Of a stretch of 64,000 nt of DNA, positions 51,595-62,764 are shown in pieces. The position numbers were made by a program, and so were the translations under genes. The stretch spans positions 498,501 through 562,500 of the forward strand of contig NZ_JAFBEB010000001.1 in assembly GCF_016908525.1 (NCBI RefSeq), in the 5' to 3' direction. This DNA is from Brevibacillus fulvus. Lineage in GTDB: Bacteria > Bacillota > Bacilli > Brevibacillales > Brevibacillaceae. A model generated the notes under the pieces. The model was given only the letters and a program-made list of their open reading frames with translations. It did not search any database and was not told the origin of the DNA. The first letter of the stretch is position 1; each line of letters starts with the position of its first letter.

Positions 51595-52604
51595 GCGTGC
51601 AGCGAGACGTGGTCATTACGGAGGTGGCGCTTCGCGACGGCAGCCATGCCATTGCCCATCAGTATACGGTCGAGCAGGTGTTGCAGGTTGCGAAAGCGCT
51701 CGGGGAAGCGAACGTTCCTTACATTGAAGTTTCCCATGGGGACGGATTAGGCGGATCGTCGCTGCAGTACGGATTGTCAAGAACGAATGAAATGGAACTG
51801 ATTGAAGCGGCGGTATCCGTCTGCGGCCCTGCCAAGATCGCCGTTTTGGTCATCCCGGGAATCGGCACGATCAAACAAATGAAGGAAGCTGCCAATCTCG
51901 GTGTAAAAATGGCGCGGATTGCCACACATGTCACGGAAGCAGACGTCTCCGCACAGCATTTGTCCGTGGCCAAGGAAATGGGGCTGGAAACGGTCGGATT
52001 TTTAATGATGGCTCACATGGCGCCGGTGGAAAAACTGGTCGAACAGGCCGCGCTGATGGAAAGCTACGGCGCCGATACCGTCTATATCGTCGATTCCGCC
52101 GGTGCGCTGTTGCCCCATCAAGTGCGGGAAAGAGTGCGCGCCCTGCGGCAATCGCTCGGTGTAAACATCGGCTTCCATGCCCATAACAACCTGTCGCTGG
52201 CAATGGCCAACACGCTGGCGGCCATCGAAGAAGGGGCCCAACGGATTGACGGAAGCATTCGCTGCCTCGGCGCAGGAGCCGGAAATACGCAAACCGAGGT
52301 GCTGGTCGCTGTCCTCGACCGGATGGGGATTCAAACCGGGATTGATCTTTACAAAATAATGGATGCCGCCGAGGAGATTGTGGCCCCGATTTTGCAGGTG
52401 CCGCAGGAGATTACCCGCGATAACCTTGTGCTCGGTTACGCCGGGGTGTATTCGAGCTTTTTGCTGCACGCCCAACGCGCGTCCAAACGGTTCGCGATCG
52501 ATTCACGCGATATTCTCGTGGAATTGGGGAAACGCCAGGTTGTCGGCGGGCAAGAAGATATGATCGTTGACGTGGCTGCCGAATTGGCCCAGCAGCAGCC
52601 ATAA
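51591..52604 (+). CDS. praF: 4-Hydroxy-2-oxovalerate aldolase
   Basis: A 337-residue HMGL-like TIM-barrel aldolase (MhpE/DmpG). Metal and catalytic residues are in [17 protein letters not shown] (Arg-Asp, His) and [43 protein letters not shown] (HxH). It cleaves 4-hydroxy-2-oxovalerate to pyruvate and acetaldehyde. The ATGA overlap with the dehydrogenase gene fits the well-known bifunctional channelling complex. Confidence 0.94.
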   Translation: MSVQRDVVITEVALRDGSHAIAHQYTVEQVLQVAKALGEANVPYIEVSHGDGLGGSSLQYGLSRTNEMELIEAAVSVCGPAKIAVLVIPGIGTIKQMKEAANLGVKMARIATHVTEADVSAQHLSVAKEMGLETVGFLMMAHMAPVEKLVEQAALMESYGADTVYIVDSAGALLPHQVRERVRALRQSLGVNIGFHAHNNLSLAMANTLAAIEEGAQRIDGSIRCLGAGAGNTQTEVLVAVLDRMGIQTGIDLYKIMDAAEEIVAPILQVPQEITRDNLVLGYAGVYSSFLLHAQRASKRFAIDSRDILVELGKRQVVGGQEDMIVDVAAELAQQQP

Positions 52605-52625
52605 CGGGGGAGAGGGGGACGTTTC

Positions 52626-53417
52626 ATGGACAGAGCAACAGCCAAGGAACTGGCCAAACTTTTGATCAGTGCGGAAGTGGATCGCCGCGAGGTCAGCCGG
52701 ATTTCGTTGGATCATCCCGATCTGTCGGTCGAGGATGGTTACCAGATTCAGGAGCAGCTCGTTCAGTGGAAACTGGAAGCCGGTTATCGGATTGTCGGTC
52801 CGAAAATGGGATTAACCAGCCAAGCGAAAATGCAGCAAATGAACGTCAATGAGCCGATCTATGGCTACATTTTTGACAATATGGTCGTATCCGGGCAGGA
52901 ACTGGCGTTCAACGAGCTGATCCATCCCAAAGTGGAAGCGGAAATCGCCTTCGTGCTGGGGCGGGACATCGAGGGCGGAGGAATTACCGGCGCCCAGGTG
53001 TTGGCGGCCACCGAGTATGTACTGCCCGCCCTGGAAATTATCGACAGCCGCTATCGGAATTTTCAGTTCACCTTATCCGATGTGATCGCTGACAACGCCT
53101 CTTCCGCGAGAGTCTTCTTTGGCAGCAAACTCGCTCGCCCCGACGAGCTCGAGCTTGATTTGGTCGGGGTTACGTTATCTATCAATGGCCAGATTCGCGA
53201 GTTGGGAGCAGGGGCAGCGGTCGTGGGCCATCCCGCCCATTCGGTGGCGATGCTGGCGAATATGCTGGCGCGGAAAGGAATCAAGCTGAAGGCGGGGCAA
53301 ACGATTTTGACGGGCGGCATTACCGGCGCCGTCATGCTGAATGTCGGAGATTCGGTGTCCGCCAAGTTTGACGGCTTGGGCAGCGTCGAGTTTCGCGTAA
53401 CAGAACAGAAAGGATGA
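52626..53417 (+). CDS. praD: 4-Oxalocrotonate decarboxylase
   Basis: A 263-residue paralogue of praE. The segment GPKMGLTSQAKMQQMNVNEPIYGYIFDNM is the decarboxylase version (MNVNEPIYG), as in DmpH/XylI. It removes CO2 from 4-oxalocrotonate (keto form) to give 2-hydroxypenta-2,4-dienoate. GGGGGAGAGGGGG-like purine-rich sequence precedes the ATG. Confidence 0.9.
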   Translation: MDRATAKELAKLLISAEVDRREVSRISLDHPDLSVEDGYQIQEQLVQWKLEAGYRIVGPKMGLTSQAKMQQMNVNEPIYGYIFDNMVVSGQELAFNELIHPKVEAEIAFVLGRDIEGGGITGAQVLAATEYVLPALEIIDSRYRNFQFTLSDVIADNASSARVFFGSKLARPDELELDLVGVTLSINGQIRELGAGAAVVGHPAHSVAMLANMLARKGIKLKAGQTILTGGITGAVMLNVGDSVSAKFDGLGSVEFRVTEQKG

Positions 53418-53423
53418 GGCAAG

Positions 53424-53618
53424 GTGCCGATTGTTCAGATTCAAATGATGGCCGGCAGACCGCCGGAGAAAGTGAAAAAGTTGATCGAGCGCGTTACGGA
53501 CACGGTGGCTGAAGAGCTCGGCTCGCCGAAAGAGCGGATCAGAGTGCTGGTGACTGAAATCCCGAAAACGCATTGGGGGATTGGAGGCATCGCCGCTTCC
53601 GACAGAGAGGATCGTTAA
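53424..53618 (+). CDS. praC: 4-Oxalocrotonate tautomerase
   Basis: A 64-residue tautomerase with the catalytic Pro directly after the initiator (MPIVQIQMMAGRPPEKVKKL) and Arg residues in GSPKERIRVLVTEIPKTHWGIGG. It converts the enol to the keto form of 4-oxalocrotonate before decarboxylation. It starts with GTG, the initiator must be removed to expose Pro1, and it begins six bases after the praD stop. Confidence 0.92.
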   Translation: MPIVQIQMMAGRPPEKVKKLIERVTDTVAEELGSPKERIRVLVTEIPKTHWGIGGIAASDREDR

Positions 53619-53648
53619 GCCATAACCGTTCGGGCAGGAGGTCAGACC

Positions 53649-55804
<2,156 letters not shown>

Positions 55805-55875
55805 GGAGCGCAAGCAACGAGCAGCCCATCTCCGTCGCACGAGCATGGACTGCTCAAATCCATCGCCGCCGTTGG

Positions 55876-56664
55876 CTAGTATCCATGTTTGCGGCGATAA
55901 TATCCCATCTTTTCCGAGATTTCCCGGCTCGCTTCTTTGACTTTTTTGACAAGAAACGGGATTTTGGCGCGGGTCAGCCGTTGCTTTGGCCCGACAATGG
56001 TAACGGCGGCAATAACTTGTCCGGTGTAATCGCGAATCGGGGCGGCAATAGAGTGAACTCCTTCCAGAAGCTCTTCATAGCTGGTCGCATATCCGTTCTC
56101 CTTAATCTTTTGCAAATGTTCACGCAGCGCAACCGGATCGGTTATCGTATTGTGCGAATGCTTGACCAATCCTTTTTGCAAAAGTCTGTCAAAAAATGCC
56201 GGTTCTTGATGGGCCAGCAAAACTTTCCCCGAACTCGTACAATGCAGCGGATTGCGTCTGCCGACATGGGTCAGGAAGCGAACGTGGTGGTTGCACTCGA
56301 TTTTCATCACATAAATGACTTCACACCCGTCCAATATCGCGATATGCGCGGTTTCCCCCACGTGATCGACCAGCTTGCGGATGATCGGCAATGACTCTGT
56401 ATATATGTCCAAAGTTGAGGTGATCACGCCGCTTAAAGCCAGAACGGAGTAACCCAGCCGATACTTTTTCGTTTTTTCATCCTTCACCAAAAAGCCTTCG
56501 CTGACCAATGTGGAAACGAGCCGGTGCACCGTGCTTTTTCCCAATTGCAGCGAAGCGGCGATTTCCGTTATGCCTTGGCTCGGCTTTTCCAAAGAGTAGG
56601 AACGAAGGATGCGAAGAGCGTTGCTTAAAGACGACAACATCCGTTTTTCTTCGTTGGCGGCCAT
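55876..56664 (-). CDS. IclR-family transcriptional regulator
   Basis: A 262-residue IclR regulator. The winged helix-turn-helix (ITEIAASLQLGKSTVHRLVSTLVSEGFLVKDEKTKKYRLGYSVLAL, about 30-75) is followed by the effector-binding domain with IAAPIRDYTGQVIAAVTIVGPKQRL. The start at 56664 has GGGAGG eight bases upstream; a longer in-frame start at 56697 lacks one. It lies between the pra operon (convergent) and the Rieske/ABC operon (divergent). It is therefore the natural candidate regulator of aromatic degradation, like PobR/PcaR-type IclR proteins. Confidence 0.92.
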   Translation of the reverse strand: MAANEEKRMLSSLSNALRILRSYSLEKPSQGITEIAASLQLGKSTVHRLVSTLVSEGFLVKDEKTKKYRLGYSVLALSGVITSTLDIYTESLPIIRKLVDHVGETAHIAILDGCEVIYVMKIECNHHVRFLTHVGRRNPLHCTSSGKVLLAHQEPAFFDRLLQKGLVKHSHNTITDPVALREHLQKIKENGYATSYEELLEGVHSIAAPIRDYTGQVIAAVTIVGPKQRLTRAKIPFLVKKVKEASREISEKMGYYRRKHGY

Positions 56665-56787
56665 GGAACAGACCTCCCTCTCATTTTTGCCATTCATTAT
56701 ATATCAAAATATTACCATTATTCCCTGTTCTTAACATAAATTTTCCGCAAAAAAGCATTCCTGTTTACTATATCGGAACAACGCTAT

Positions 56788-56878
56788 TTGGCTCTGTTCC
56801 GCTGAAAGCTATAGTTAGGATAAAATCCGTCACATGCCGGCGGCAGCGCCAGACAACACCTTTTGTAAGCGCATACAA
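56788..56878 (+). promoter_or_regulatory. Promoter and cre-like site of the Rieske dioxygenase/ABC operon
   Basis: TTGGCT at 56788-56793 and TATAGT at 56810-56815 (16-base spacer) are a plausible promoter. TTGTAAGCGCATACAA at 56863-56878 matches the cre consensus WTGNAANCGNWWNCAW at every position and lies about 40 bases downstream of the predicted start, where CcpA could act as a roadblock. It shares TTGTAAG-GC-TACA with the site before praA. Confidence 0.58.
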
Positions 56879-56926
56879 AAACGCTGAACGCATGGCTGTA
56901 TGATCAGGCAAGGAGGTTGACTTCCG

Positions 56927-58261
56927 ATGCAAAGAAGGAATATCGATCCGCAAATTCTGGCAGGCATCAAAGAAAAAATGGCACAAGGCTTGCTGCCCCA
57001 GTGGATTTTGACCGATCCGGCCATTTACGAACTGGAGCAGGAAAAAATTTTTGCCCGCACCTGGCAATTTTTGGCCCATGAATCGGAACTGACGGAACCG
57101 GGAAGTTATGTCACGCGTTGGTTGGTGGATGATCCGATCTTGATCGTGCGGACGAATCAGGGCGAGATAAAAGCCTATTTGAACTCTTGCCCGCATCGCG
57201 GCACCCAATTGTGCACCGCTGACTTTGGCAAGAAAAAAACGTTTATCTGCCCTTATCACGGCTGGAGTTTCAACCTGAACGGAGAGTTGATCGGTGTGGT
57301 CGCGGGCGACAAAGTGTACGGCGAGGAAATGAACAAGGAGGAATGGGGGCTGCGTCAAGTACCGCGGCTGGATTCCTACCAAGGAATGATTTTTGCCAAT
57401 CTCGACCCAAATGCGCCGCCGCTGGCTGAATATTTAGGCGATATGAAATGGTACATGGATATTTTGCTCGGCCGAAGCGACGGAGGAATGGAAGTGCGCG
57501 GCATCCCGCAGCGCTGGGTGGTCAACACGAACTGGAAACTGGTGCTGGAGAATTTTTCCGGCGATCCCTACCATGTGCAAACGACACACCGCTCGACGGT
57601 GGAATTAGGCATTAGCCCGAAAGATCCGCTCTACGCAGGATACGGCCATCAGGTTGTGTTGCAAAATGGGCATGGAATCAACGTGATCACCGCCTCCGCA
57701 CCGGGCAAGAACGATCGGCCGCCGTATCAAGGCTTGCCCGAAGCGATGTGGCCGATGTTTGAACGAAACTTGATACGGGAGCAAGCGCAGGTCTTCTCCA
57801 AAACGACCGTGTTTGTCGGGTCCATTTATCCGACCTTGTCGTTCAACAGCCCGGTGCATGGAAGCGAAGGACATCTGCACAATTACTTGAATTTTCGTCT
57901 GTGGCGACCGCTTGGACCAGAGCGGGTAGAGATTTGGTCATGGTTTATGATCGACAAAGCCGCTCCGGAATCCTACAAAGAAGATGCTTACAGAGGGTAT
58001 ATCAGTTCTTTTGGACCTTCCGGCACGCTGGAACAGGATGATACGGAGATTTGGACGCGCGTCGCTCAGGCGAGCAAAGGATTCATGTCGCGGGATAAGA
58101 TGCTGAGTTACAACAATTTGCTCAACTACTTGATGGGCTTTGATCGCGTACAACCGGACCCATCGTTTCCCGGACCGGGCCTGGCCTATCCGACCTGCTA
58201 TCTTGATGCGATCCATCGGGCGACACATGAAAACTGGCTGAAACTGATTTGTGAAGATTAA
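56927..58261 (+). CDS. Aromatic-ring-hydroxylating dioxygenase, alpha subunit (Rieske)
   Basis: A 444-residue Rieske non-heme iron oxygenase large subunit. The [2Fe-2S] site is CPHRGTQLC and CPYHGWSF (near 88-113). The catalytic iron site includes DPYHVQTTHRSTVELG (two His, near 208-213) with the carboxylate ligand further on. Length suits the benzoate/biphenyl/salicylate-type enzymes. The aromatic substrate cannot be read from the sequence. A beta subunit follows, but no ferredoxin, reductase or dihydrodiol dehydrogenase gene is present in the window. AAGGAGG precedes the ATG. Confidence 0.92.
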   Translation: MQRRNIDPQILAGIKEKMAQGLLPQWILTDPAIYELEQEKIFARTWQFLAHESELTEPGSYVTRWLVDDPILIVRTNQGEIKAYLNSCPHRGTQLCTADFGKKKTFICPYHGWSFNLNGELIGVVAGDKVYGEEMNKEEWGLRQVPRLDSYQGMIFANLDPNAPPLAEYLGDMKWYMDILLGRSDGGMEVRGIPQRWVVNTNWKLVLENFSGDPYHVQTTHRSTVELGISPKDPLYAGYGHQVVLQNGHGINVITASAPGKNDRPPYQGLPEAMWPMFERNLIREQAQVFSKTTVFVGSIYPTLSFNSPVHGSEGHLHNYLNFRLWRPLGPERVEIWSWFMIDKAAPESYKEDAYRGYISSFGPSGTLEQDDTEIWTRVAQASKGFMSRDKMLSYNNLLNYLMGFDRVQPDPSFPGPGLAYPTCYLDAIHRATHENWLKLICED

Positions 58262-58288
58262 GCAGATCTGCAAAAGGAGGGAATGGTC

Positions 58289-58789
58289 TTGATTGCCGAG
58301 GTACATTTTGAAATCACGCAATTTCTCCATCGGGAAGCATTTCTTCTCGATAGCCGGCGATTTGCCGAATGGCTCGATTTGCTGGCGGATGACATCGTCT
58401 ATCGAATGCCGCTGCGCGCTACGCGGGAGAATCGAGACGGTTCCGGCATTGTCGAGGCGATGACATTTTTCGAGGAGACGAAAACATCGCTGACCACCCG
58501 GGTCAATCGCCTGGGAACAACCTCGGCCTGGGCAGAGGACCCGGCGCCAAGAACACGGCATTTTGTCTCCAATTTGATCGTTGAACAAATGCCTGACCAA
58601 CAACTCGTCAAGGCGCGCAGCAATTTCTTGCTGAAACGGAGCCGGGCTGCCGATCTGTCCGCTGAAGAATTGTTTGGCGAGCGGATGGATGTGCTGCGCA
58701 AGGAAAAAGATGGCTGGAAGCTAGTCACCCGGACGATTTATCCGGATCAGACGGTCATTTCGATGATGAATCTCAGCATGTTTTTGTAA
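58289..58789 (+). CDS. Aromatic-ring-hydroxylating dioxygenase, beta subunit
   Basis: A 166-residue small subunit of the SnoaL/NTF2-like fold: EITQFLHREAFLLDSRRFAEWLDLLADDIVYRMPLRAT is the typical beta-subunit N-terminus, and EQMPDQQLVKARSNFLLKRSR follows. The TTG at 58289 is eight bases after AAGGAGG and is preferred; an ATG at 58283 is only two bases away from it. It forms the alpha3beta3 hexamer with the preceding gene product. Confidence 0.9.
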   Translation: MIAEVHFEITQFLHREAFLLDSRRFAEWLDLLADDIVYRMPLRATRENRDGSGIVEAMTFFEETKTSLTTRVNRLGTTSAWAEDPAPRTRHFVSNLIVEQMPDQQLVKARSNFLLKRSRAADLSAEELFGERMDVLRKEKDGWKLVTRTIYPDQTVISMMNLSMFL

Positions 58790-58828
58790 CAGCCGTAACG
58801 GGACGTATCCGTAAAAGAGGGGGTTAGA

Positions 58829-60085
58829 ATGATGAAAGAAACAAGAAAAACACGATGGACACGAGCCTGGCTTTGCGCAATCTTGGCGTTGACGCTGCTG
58901 CTCGCCGCGTGCGGCAGCCAAACCGCATCAGAGAGTGCCGGAGGATCGGGGGGCACGAATGGTTCGGCCGGAGCGAGCGAGCCAATCAAAATTGGCGCGA
59001 TACTCTCGTTTTCCGGCAACTTTGCCCCGCTGTCGGAAAGCATCAAGGAAGGGATGGAACTGTATTTCGAGCAAACGGGCAACAAGATCGGCGATCGCCA
59101 GGTCTCGATCGTCTATGAAGATGACGAAGCCAATCCGCAGGTCGCATTGCGCAAATATCGGCAGTTGGTTGAAAGCGAACAAGTTGACTTGCTTGTCGGC
59201 CCGATCTCTTCATCCGTCGTCTATGCGCTGCGCGACGTCATTGAAAAAGACAAAATCGTGCTGATCGACGCCAATGCGGCCGCCAACGATATTTCCTGGG
59301 ACAAAAAAAGCGACTACATTTACCGCGTATCCATTTCCAACTGGCAGGACGGCATGCCGGCAGCGGAATACATTGCGCAAAATATCGGCAAGAAAGCGTA
59401 TGTGCTTGCACCCGATTATCCGGCCGGGCATGAAACGATTGAAGCGTTTGAGGATGCTTTCAAAAAAGCCGGAGGCGAAATTGTCAAGGAGGCTTGGCCC
59501 AAACTCGGCAACAACGACTATGCCACCTATTTGACTGACATTTTGCAAACCAAGCCGGACCTTGTGTTCTCTTTCCTGTCGGGCACCGATGCAATTCGCT
59601 TCGTGCAGCAGTATGAACAGTTCGGGGTTAAAGGGAAGATTCCGCTGACCGGTACAGAGGAGTTTTTGGATCCGTTAGTCACAGAGCCAACCGGACAGGC
59701 CGCAGAAGGAATTATCGGAGCGACGATGTATACTTCCTCGCTTGACAATCCTGTCAACCAAAAATTTGTGGAAGCGTTCACCCAAAAATATAACAAAACA
59801 CCGAACTACTTCAACGTGCAAGGGTACGATTCGGCTCAAGTGATCGCCAAAGCGATCGAACAGGCCGGCAGTACAAATGCGGATGATCTGATCAACGTAT
59901 TGAAGGAAATCAAATTCAGCAGCCCGCGCGGCGAGCTGGCCATGGACCCGAAGACGCATAATTTGGCACTGGATATGTATTTGGTCAAAAACGTCTGGAA
60001 GGATGGCAAGATCGTTCAGGAGGTTCTCGGGATCGCAGCAAAGGGACTGAAAATTCCGGAGACTCCGCCGACTCCATCCAAATAA
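58829..60085 (+). CDS. ABC transporter substrate-binding lipoprotein (Liv type)
   Basis: A 418-residue lipoprotein with lipobox LLLAACGS (Cys near 31) and a Ser/Gly-rich linker. A two-domain leucine-binding-protein fold follows (PIKIGAILSFSGNFAPLSESIKEGMELYFEQTGNKIGDRQVSIVYEDD). Family members in aromatic operons bind aromatic acids, and the position directly after the dioxygenase suggests that here. GAGGGGG precedes the start. Confidence 0.93.
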   Translation: MMKETRKTRWTRAWLCAILALTLLLAACGSQTASESAGGSGGTNGSAGASEPIKIGAILSFSGNFAPLSESIKEGMELYFEQTGNKIGDRQVSIVYEDDEANPQVALRKYRQLVESEQVDLLVGPISSSVVYALRDVIEKDKIVLIDANAAANDISWDKKSDYIYRVSISNWQDGMPAAEYIAQNIGKKAYVLAPDYPAGHETIEAFEDAFKKAGGEIVKEAWPKLGNNDYATYLTDILQTKPDLVFSFLSGTDAIRFVQQYEQFGVKGKIPLTGTEEFLDPLVTEPTGQAAEGIIGATMYTSSLDNPVNQKFVEAFTQKYNKTPNYFNVQGYDSAQVIAKAIEQAGSTNADDLINVLKEIKFSSPRGELAMDPKTHNLALDMYLVKNVWKDGKIVQEVLGIAAKGLKIPETPPTPSK

Positions 60086-60094
60086 ACGCTGAGC

Positions 60095-60127
60095 TTTCCC
60101 GGGAGAATCCCCAACTCTCCCGGGAAA
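60095..60127 (+). other. Intercistronic stem-loop between binding-protein and permease genes
   Basis: A perfect 11-bp stem (TTTCCCGGGAG / CTCCCGGGAAA) in the 69-base gap, with no T-run after it. Such hairpins after binding-protein genes usually protect the upstream mRNA and give more binding protein than permease. Confidence 0.62.
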
Positions 60128-60154
60128 CCAGCGAGAAAAGGAGAAGAGAAGACC

Positions 60155-61024
60155 ATGACGACGTCCACCTTAGCGATGCACATTTTGAACGGTTTGGCCT
60201 ACGGCATGCTTTTGTTTATGATCGCAGCCGGATTGTCAATCATCTTCGGCTTAATGAATATCGTCAACCTGGCCCATGGCACGTTTTATTTGGTTGGCGT
60301 CTATGTTGCCTACACATTTGTCCAACAGGGAACCGGATTTTGGCCGGCTTTGTTGCTGGCAATCGTCATTGTTGCCGCCTTGGGGATGGTGATGGAAAAG
60401 GTTTTAATGGAGCGCGTCTATGGCAAAGAATTGGAACAGGTGCTGCTCACGTTTGGCTTGTCCTTTATTTTTGCCGACGTGGTGAAATGGATTTGGGGAT
60501 CAAGCCCGCTCACTTTGCCGGTACCGTCAGCGCTTGATTTTTCCTTGAATGTCGGACTGACCGAATTCCCCGCTTATCGTATATTTGTCATCGGCATTGG
60601 CTGCCTGCTGGCCGCAGGTCTATGGTACATGGAAAACAAGACACGGATCGGAGCGATTATCCGCGCGGGTGTGGATGATCGAGAGATGCTTGCGGCGCTG
60701 GGAATCAACATCAAAATTGTTTTTACCGCCATTTTTGCGGTAGGTGCGGCGCTCGCCGGGTTAAGCGGCGTATTGGGCGGACCGATAATGGGCATGTACG
60801 TCGGAATCGATTCGGAAATTTTGGTCTCCTCCCTGGTCATCGTCGTCGTCGGTGGTCTTGGCACGTGGAAGGGAGCGTTTATCGGAGCGATCCTGATCGG
60901 TCTCACCGATACGTTAGGCCGTGTCTGGTTTCCTTCGCTGACCATGGCGATGATCTTTGTCATCATGATTATGGTGCTGTTAATCAGACCAAACGGACTG
61001 TTTGGAAGGGGGGCACAGGCATGA
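60155..61024 (+). CDS. livH: Branched-chain-type ABC permease (LivH-like)
   Basis: A 289-residue permease with about eight helices, starting MTTSTLAMHILNGLAYGMLLFMIAAGLSIIFGLMNIVNLAHG, the LivH signature. The cytoplasmic coupling segment GAIIRAGVDDREMLAALGINI and GPIMGMYVGIDSEILVSSLVIVVVGGLGTWKGAFIGA are present. It overlaps the next gene as ATGA. The 'liv' name is by homology; the substrate is probably an aromatic acid. Confidence 0.93.
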   Translation: MTTSTLAMHILNGLAYGMLLFMIAAGLSIIFGLMNIVNLAHGTFYLVGVYVAYTFVQQGTGFWPALLLAIVIVAALGMVMEKVLMERVYGKELEQVLLTFGLSFIFADVVKWIWGSSPLTLPVPSALDFSLNVGLTEFPAYRIFVIGIGCLLAAGLWYMENKTRIGAIIRAGVDDREMLAALGINIKIVFTAIFAVGAALAGLSGVLGGPIMGMYVGIDSEILVSSLVIVVVGGLGTWKGAFIGAILIGLTDTLGRVWFPSLTMAMIFVIMIMVLLIRPNGLFGRGAQA

Positions 61025-62022
61025 AGGCATCCGCGTACGGAAAACACATCGGCTGCATCGCCTTGTTTTTGCTCTGCCCGTTCATCCTGACCAGCTACGG
61101 CGTGAAGTTAGCCAGTGAAGTTTTGATCATGGCCATTTTTGTAATGAGTCTCGGCTTGATCATCGGTTTCGCCGGTCTCGTTTCGCTTGGCCACGCTGCC
61201 TTTTTTGGCCTTGGGGCCTATGCGGTGGCATTGTTGGGCAATCATTGGGAGAACACCTATTTGCTGCTGATAAGCGCCCTCGTCATTTCCGGGCTGGCCG
61301 CTTTTTTATCCGGACTGTTGTTCATTCGTTCATCCGGCGCCTACTTTTTGATGATTACGCTTGCCTTTGGCCAGATGATCTACGCTATCGTCTACAAACT
61401 GGAAGATTTGACCGGGGGCGCTGATGGCATGGCGGTTGTCGCCAGTCCGAACCTGGGCGCAGGTCCGATCGACAGCCGCCTCGGCTTCTTTTACCTGACC
61501 GCGGTCGCTTTCCTCATCAGTTATTATTTTCTTCGTCTGTTAATCGCTTCGCCCTTTGGCAAAAGCGTGCGGGGAATCAAAGAGAACGAATCGCGCATGA
61601 CCGCTCTCGGTTACCAGACACGCACTTACAAGTTGGCAGTCTATACAATCTCCGGCATGCTGGCGGGCGTTGCCGGGGCGCTATACGCCTATTTCAACCA
61701 ATATGTGTCCCCGGATTTGCTGTACTGGATGTTCTCCGGGCAAGCGCTGATTATGGTGATTGTCGGCGGCGTCGGAACACTCGTCGGACCAGCGATCGGG
61801 GCGGGGTTCTTTGTGGTTCTGCAAAACTACATCAGCTCTTTTACCGATCGTTGGCCGCTGATCATGGGACTGATCTTTGTCTTGATCGTCCTCTTCGGGA
61901 AAGGCGGCATTATGCAGATCGCCGCGTTGCTTTGGCAACGGTTCCGTCCGCAGCGCAACAGCAAACCCGCGCAACAGGCGATGGCGAAGGAGGGGAATGG
62001 AATTGAGTCTGTTAAAAGTTGA
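61021..62022 (+). CDS. livM: Branched-chain-type ABC permease (LivM-like)
   Basis: A 333-residue second permease with about nine helices and the LivM motif VSLGHAAFFGLGAYAVALL, the coupling segment GKSVRGIKENESRMTALGYQTRTYKLAVYTISGMLAGVAGALYAY, and a C-terminal tail rich in Gln and basic residues. The start is the ATG of the ATGA overlap; an in-frame start at 60865 would run deep into livH. Confidence 0.93.
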   Translation: MKASAYGKHIGCIALFLLCPFILTSYGVKLASEVLIMAIFVMSLGLIIGFAGLVSLGHAAFFGLGAYAVALLGNHWENTYLLLISALVISGLAAFLSGLLFIRSSGAYFLMITLAFGQMIYAIVYKLEDLTGGADGMAVVASPNLGAGPIDSRLGFFYLTAVAFLISYYFLRLLIASPFGKSVRGIKENESRMTALGYQTRTYKLAVYTISGMLAGVAGALYAYFNQYVSPDLLYWMFSGQALIMVIVGGVGTLVGPAIGAGFFVVLQNYISSFTDRWPLIMGLIFVLIVLFGKGGIMQIAALLWQRFRPQRNSKPAQQAMAKEGNGIESVKS

Positions 62023-62764
62023 ACACTTGCACAAATCGTTTAAAGGGCTGCATGTGCTAAAGGACGTATCCCTGGCAATCGGCGCGGGAGAACGCCATGT
62101 CATCATCGGGCCTAACGGGGCCGGCAAAACGACCTTGTTTAACTGCATCACCGGCACTTTGCCGATCGACGCGGGCACGGTTACCGTCAACGGACAGAAA
62201 ATCAGCGGCCTTCCCGCCTATACCGCCGTGCGGGTCGGCATGTCCCGTACCTTTCAGAAAAACAATCTGTTCGGCAGTTTGACGGTGGAGGAAAATGTGC
62301 AGCTGGCCGTCAATGCCTGCAAGCCGCATCGTTTTCACTTTTTGAAACCGCTCGCTCGATATACGGAGACGGTCGAAGAAACGGAGTCGCTGCTCAAACA
62401 ATGGGATTTATGGGAGCGACGCAGCCGCGTTGTCAATGAACTTTCCTACGGGGAGCAGCGATTGCTCGAAGTGTTGTTGGCGCTCGCTTCCAAACCGAAA
62501 ATCTTGTTGCTTGACGAACCTACTTCGGGTATGTCACCGGCGGAAACGGTGCAAACGACCAAACTGATTCAGCGCATGCCGCGCTCGATCACGCTGCTGG
62601 TGATCGAGCACGATATGGAGGTTGTCTTTTCCATCGCCGACCGCATTACGGTTTTACACCACGGCGAAGTATTTGCCAGCGACACGCCTGGGAATATCAG
62701 CGGGGATGAACGGATCAAGGAGATTTATTTCGGAGGAGGGACCCTGCAGCATGCTGAAGCTTGA
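62003..62764 (+). CDS. livG: Branched-chain-type ABC ATPase (LivG-like)
   Basis: A 253-residue ATPase: Walker A IGPNGAGKTTLFNCITG (near 35), signature LSYGEQRLLEVLLAL, Walker B ILLLDEPTSGMSP and the switch His in LLVIEHDMEVVFSIADRITVLHHGE. The TTG at 62003 is seven bases from GGAGGGG; the ATG at 61997 is one base from it. The start overlaps the end of livM by 20 bases. Confidence 0.93.
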   Translation: MSLLKVEHLHKSFKGLHVLKDVSLAIGAGERHVIIGPNGAGKTTLFNCITGTLPIDAGTVTVNGQKISGLPAYTAVRVGMSRTFQKNNLFGSLTVEENVQLAVNACKPHRFHFLKPLARYTETVEETESLLKQWDLWERRSRVVNELSYGEQRLLEVLLALASKPKILLLDEPTSGMSPAETVQTTKLIQRMPRSITLLVIEHDMEVVFSIADRITVLHHGEVFASDTPGNISGDERIKEIYFGGGTLQHAEA

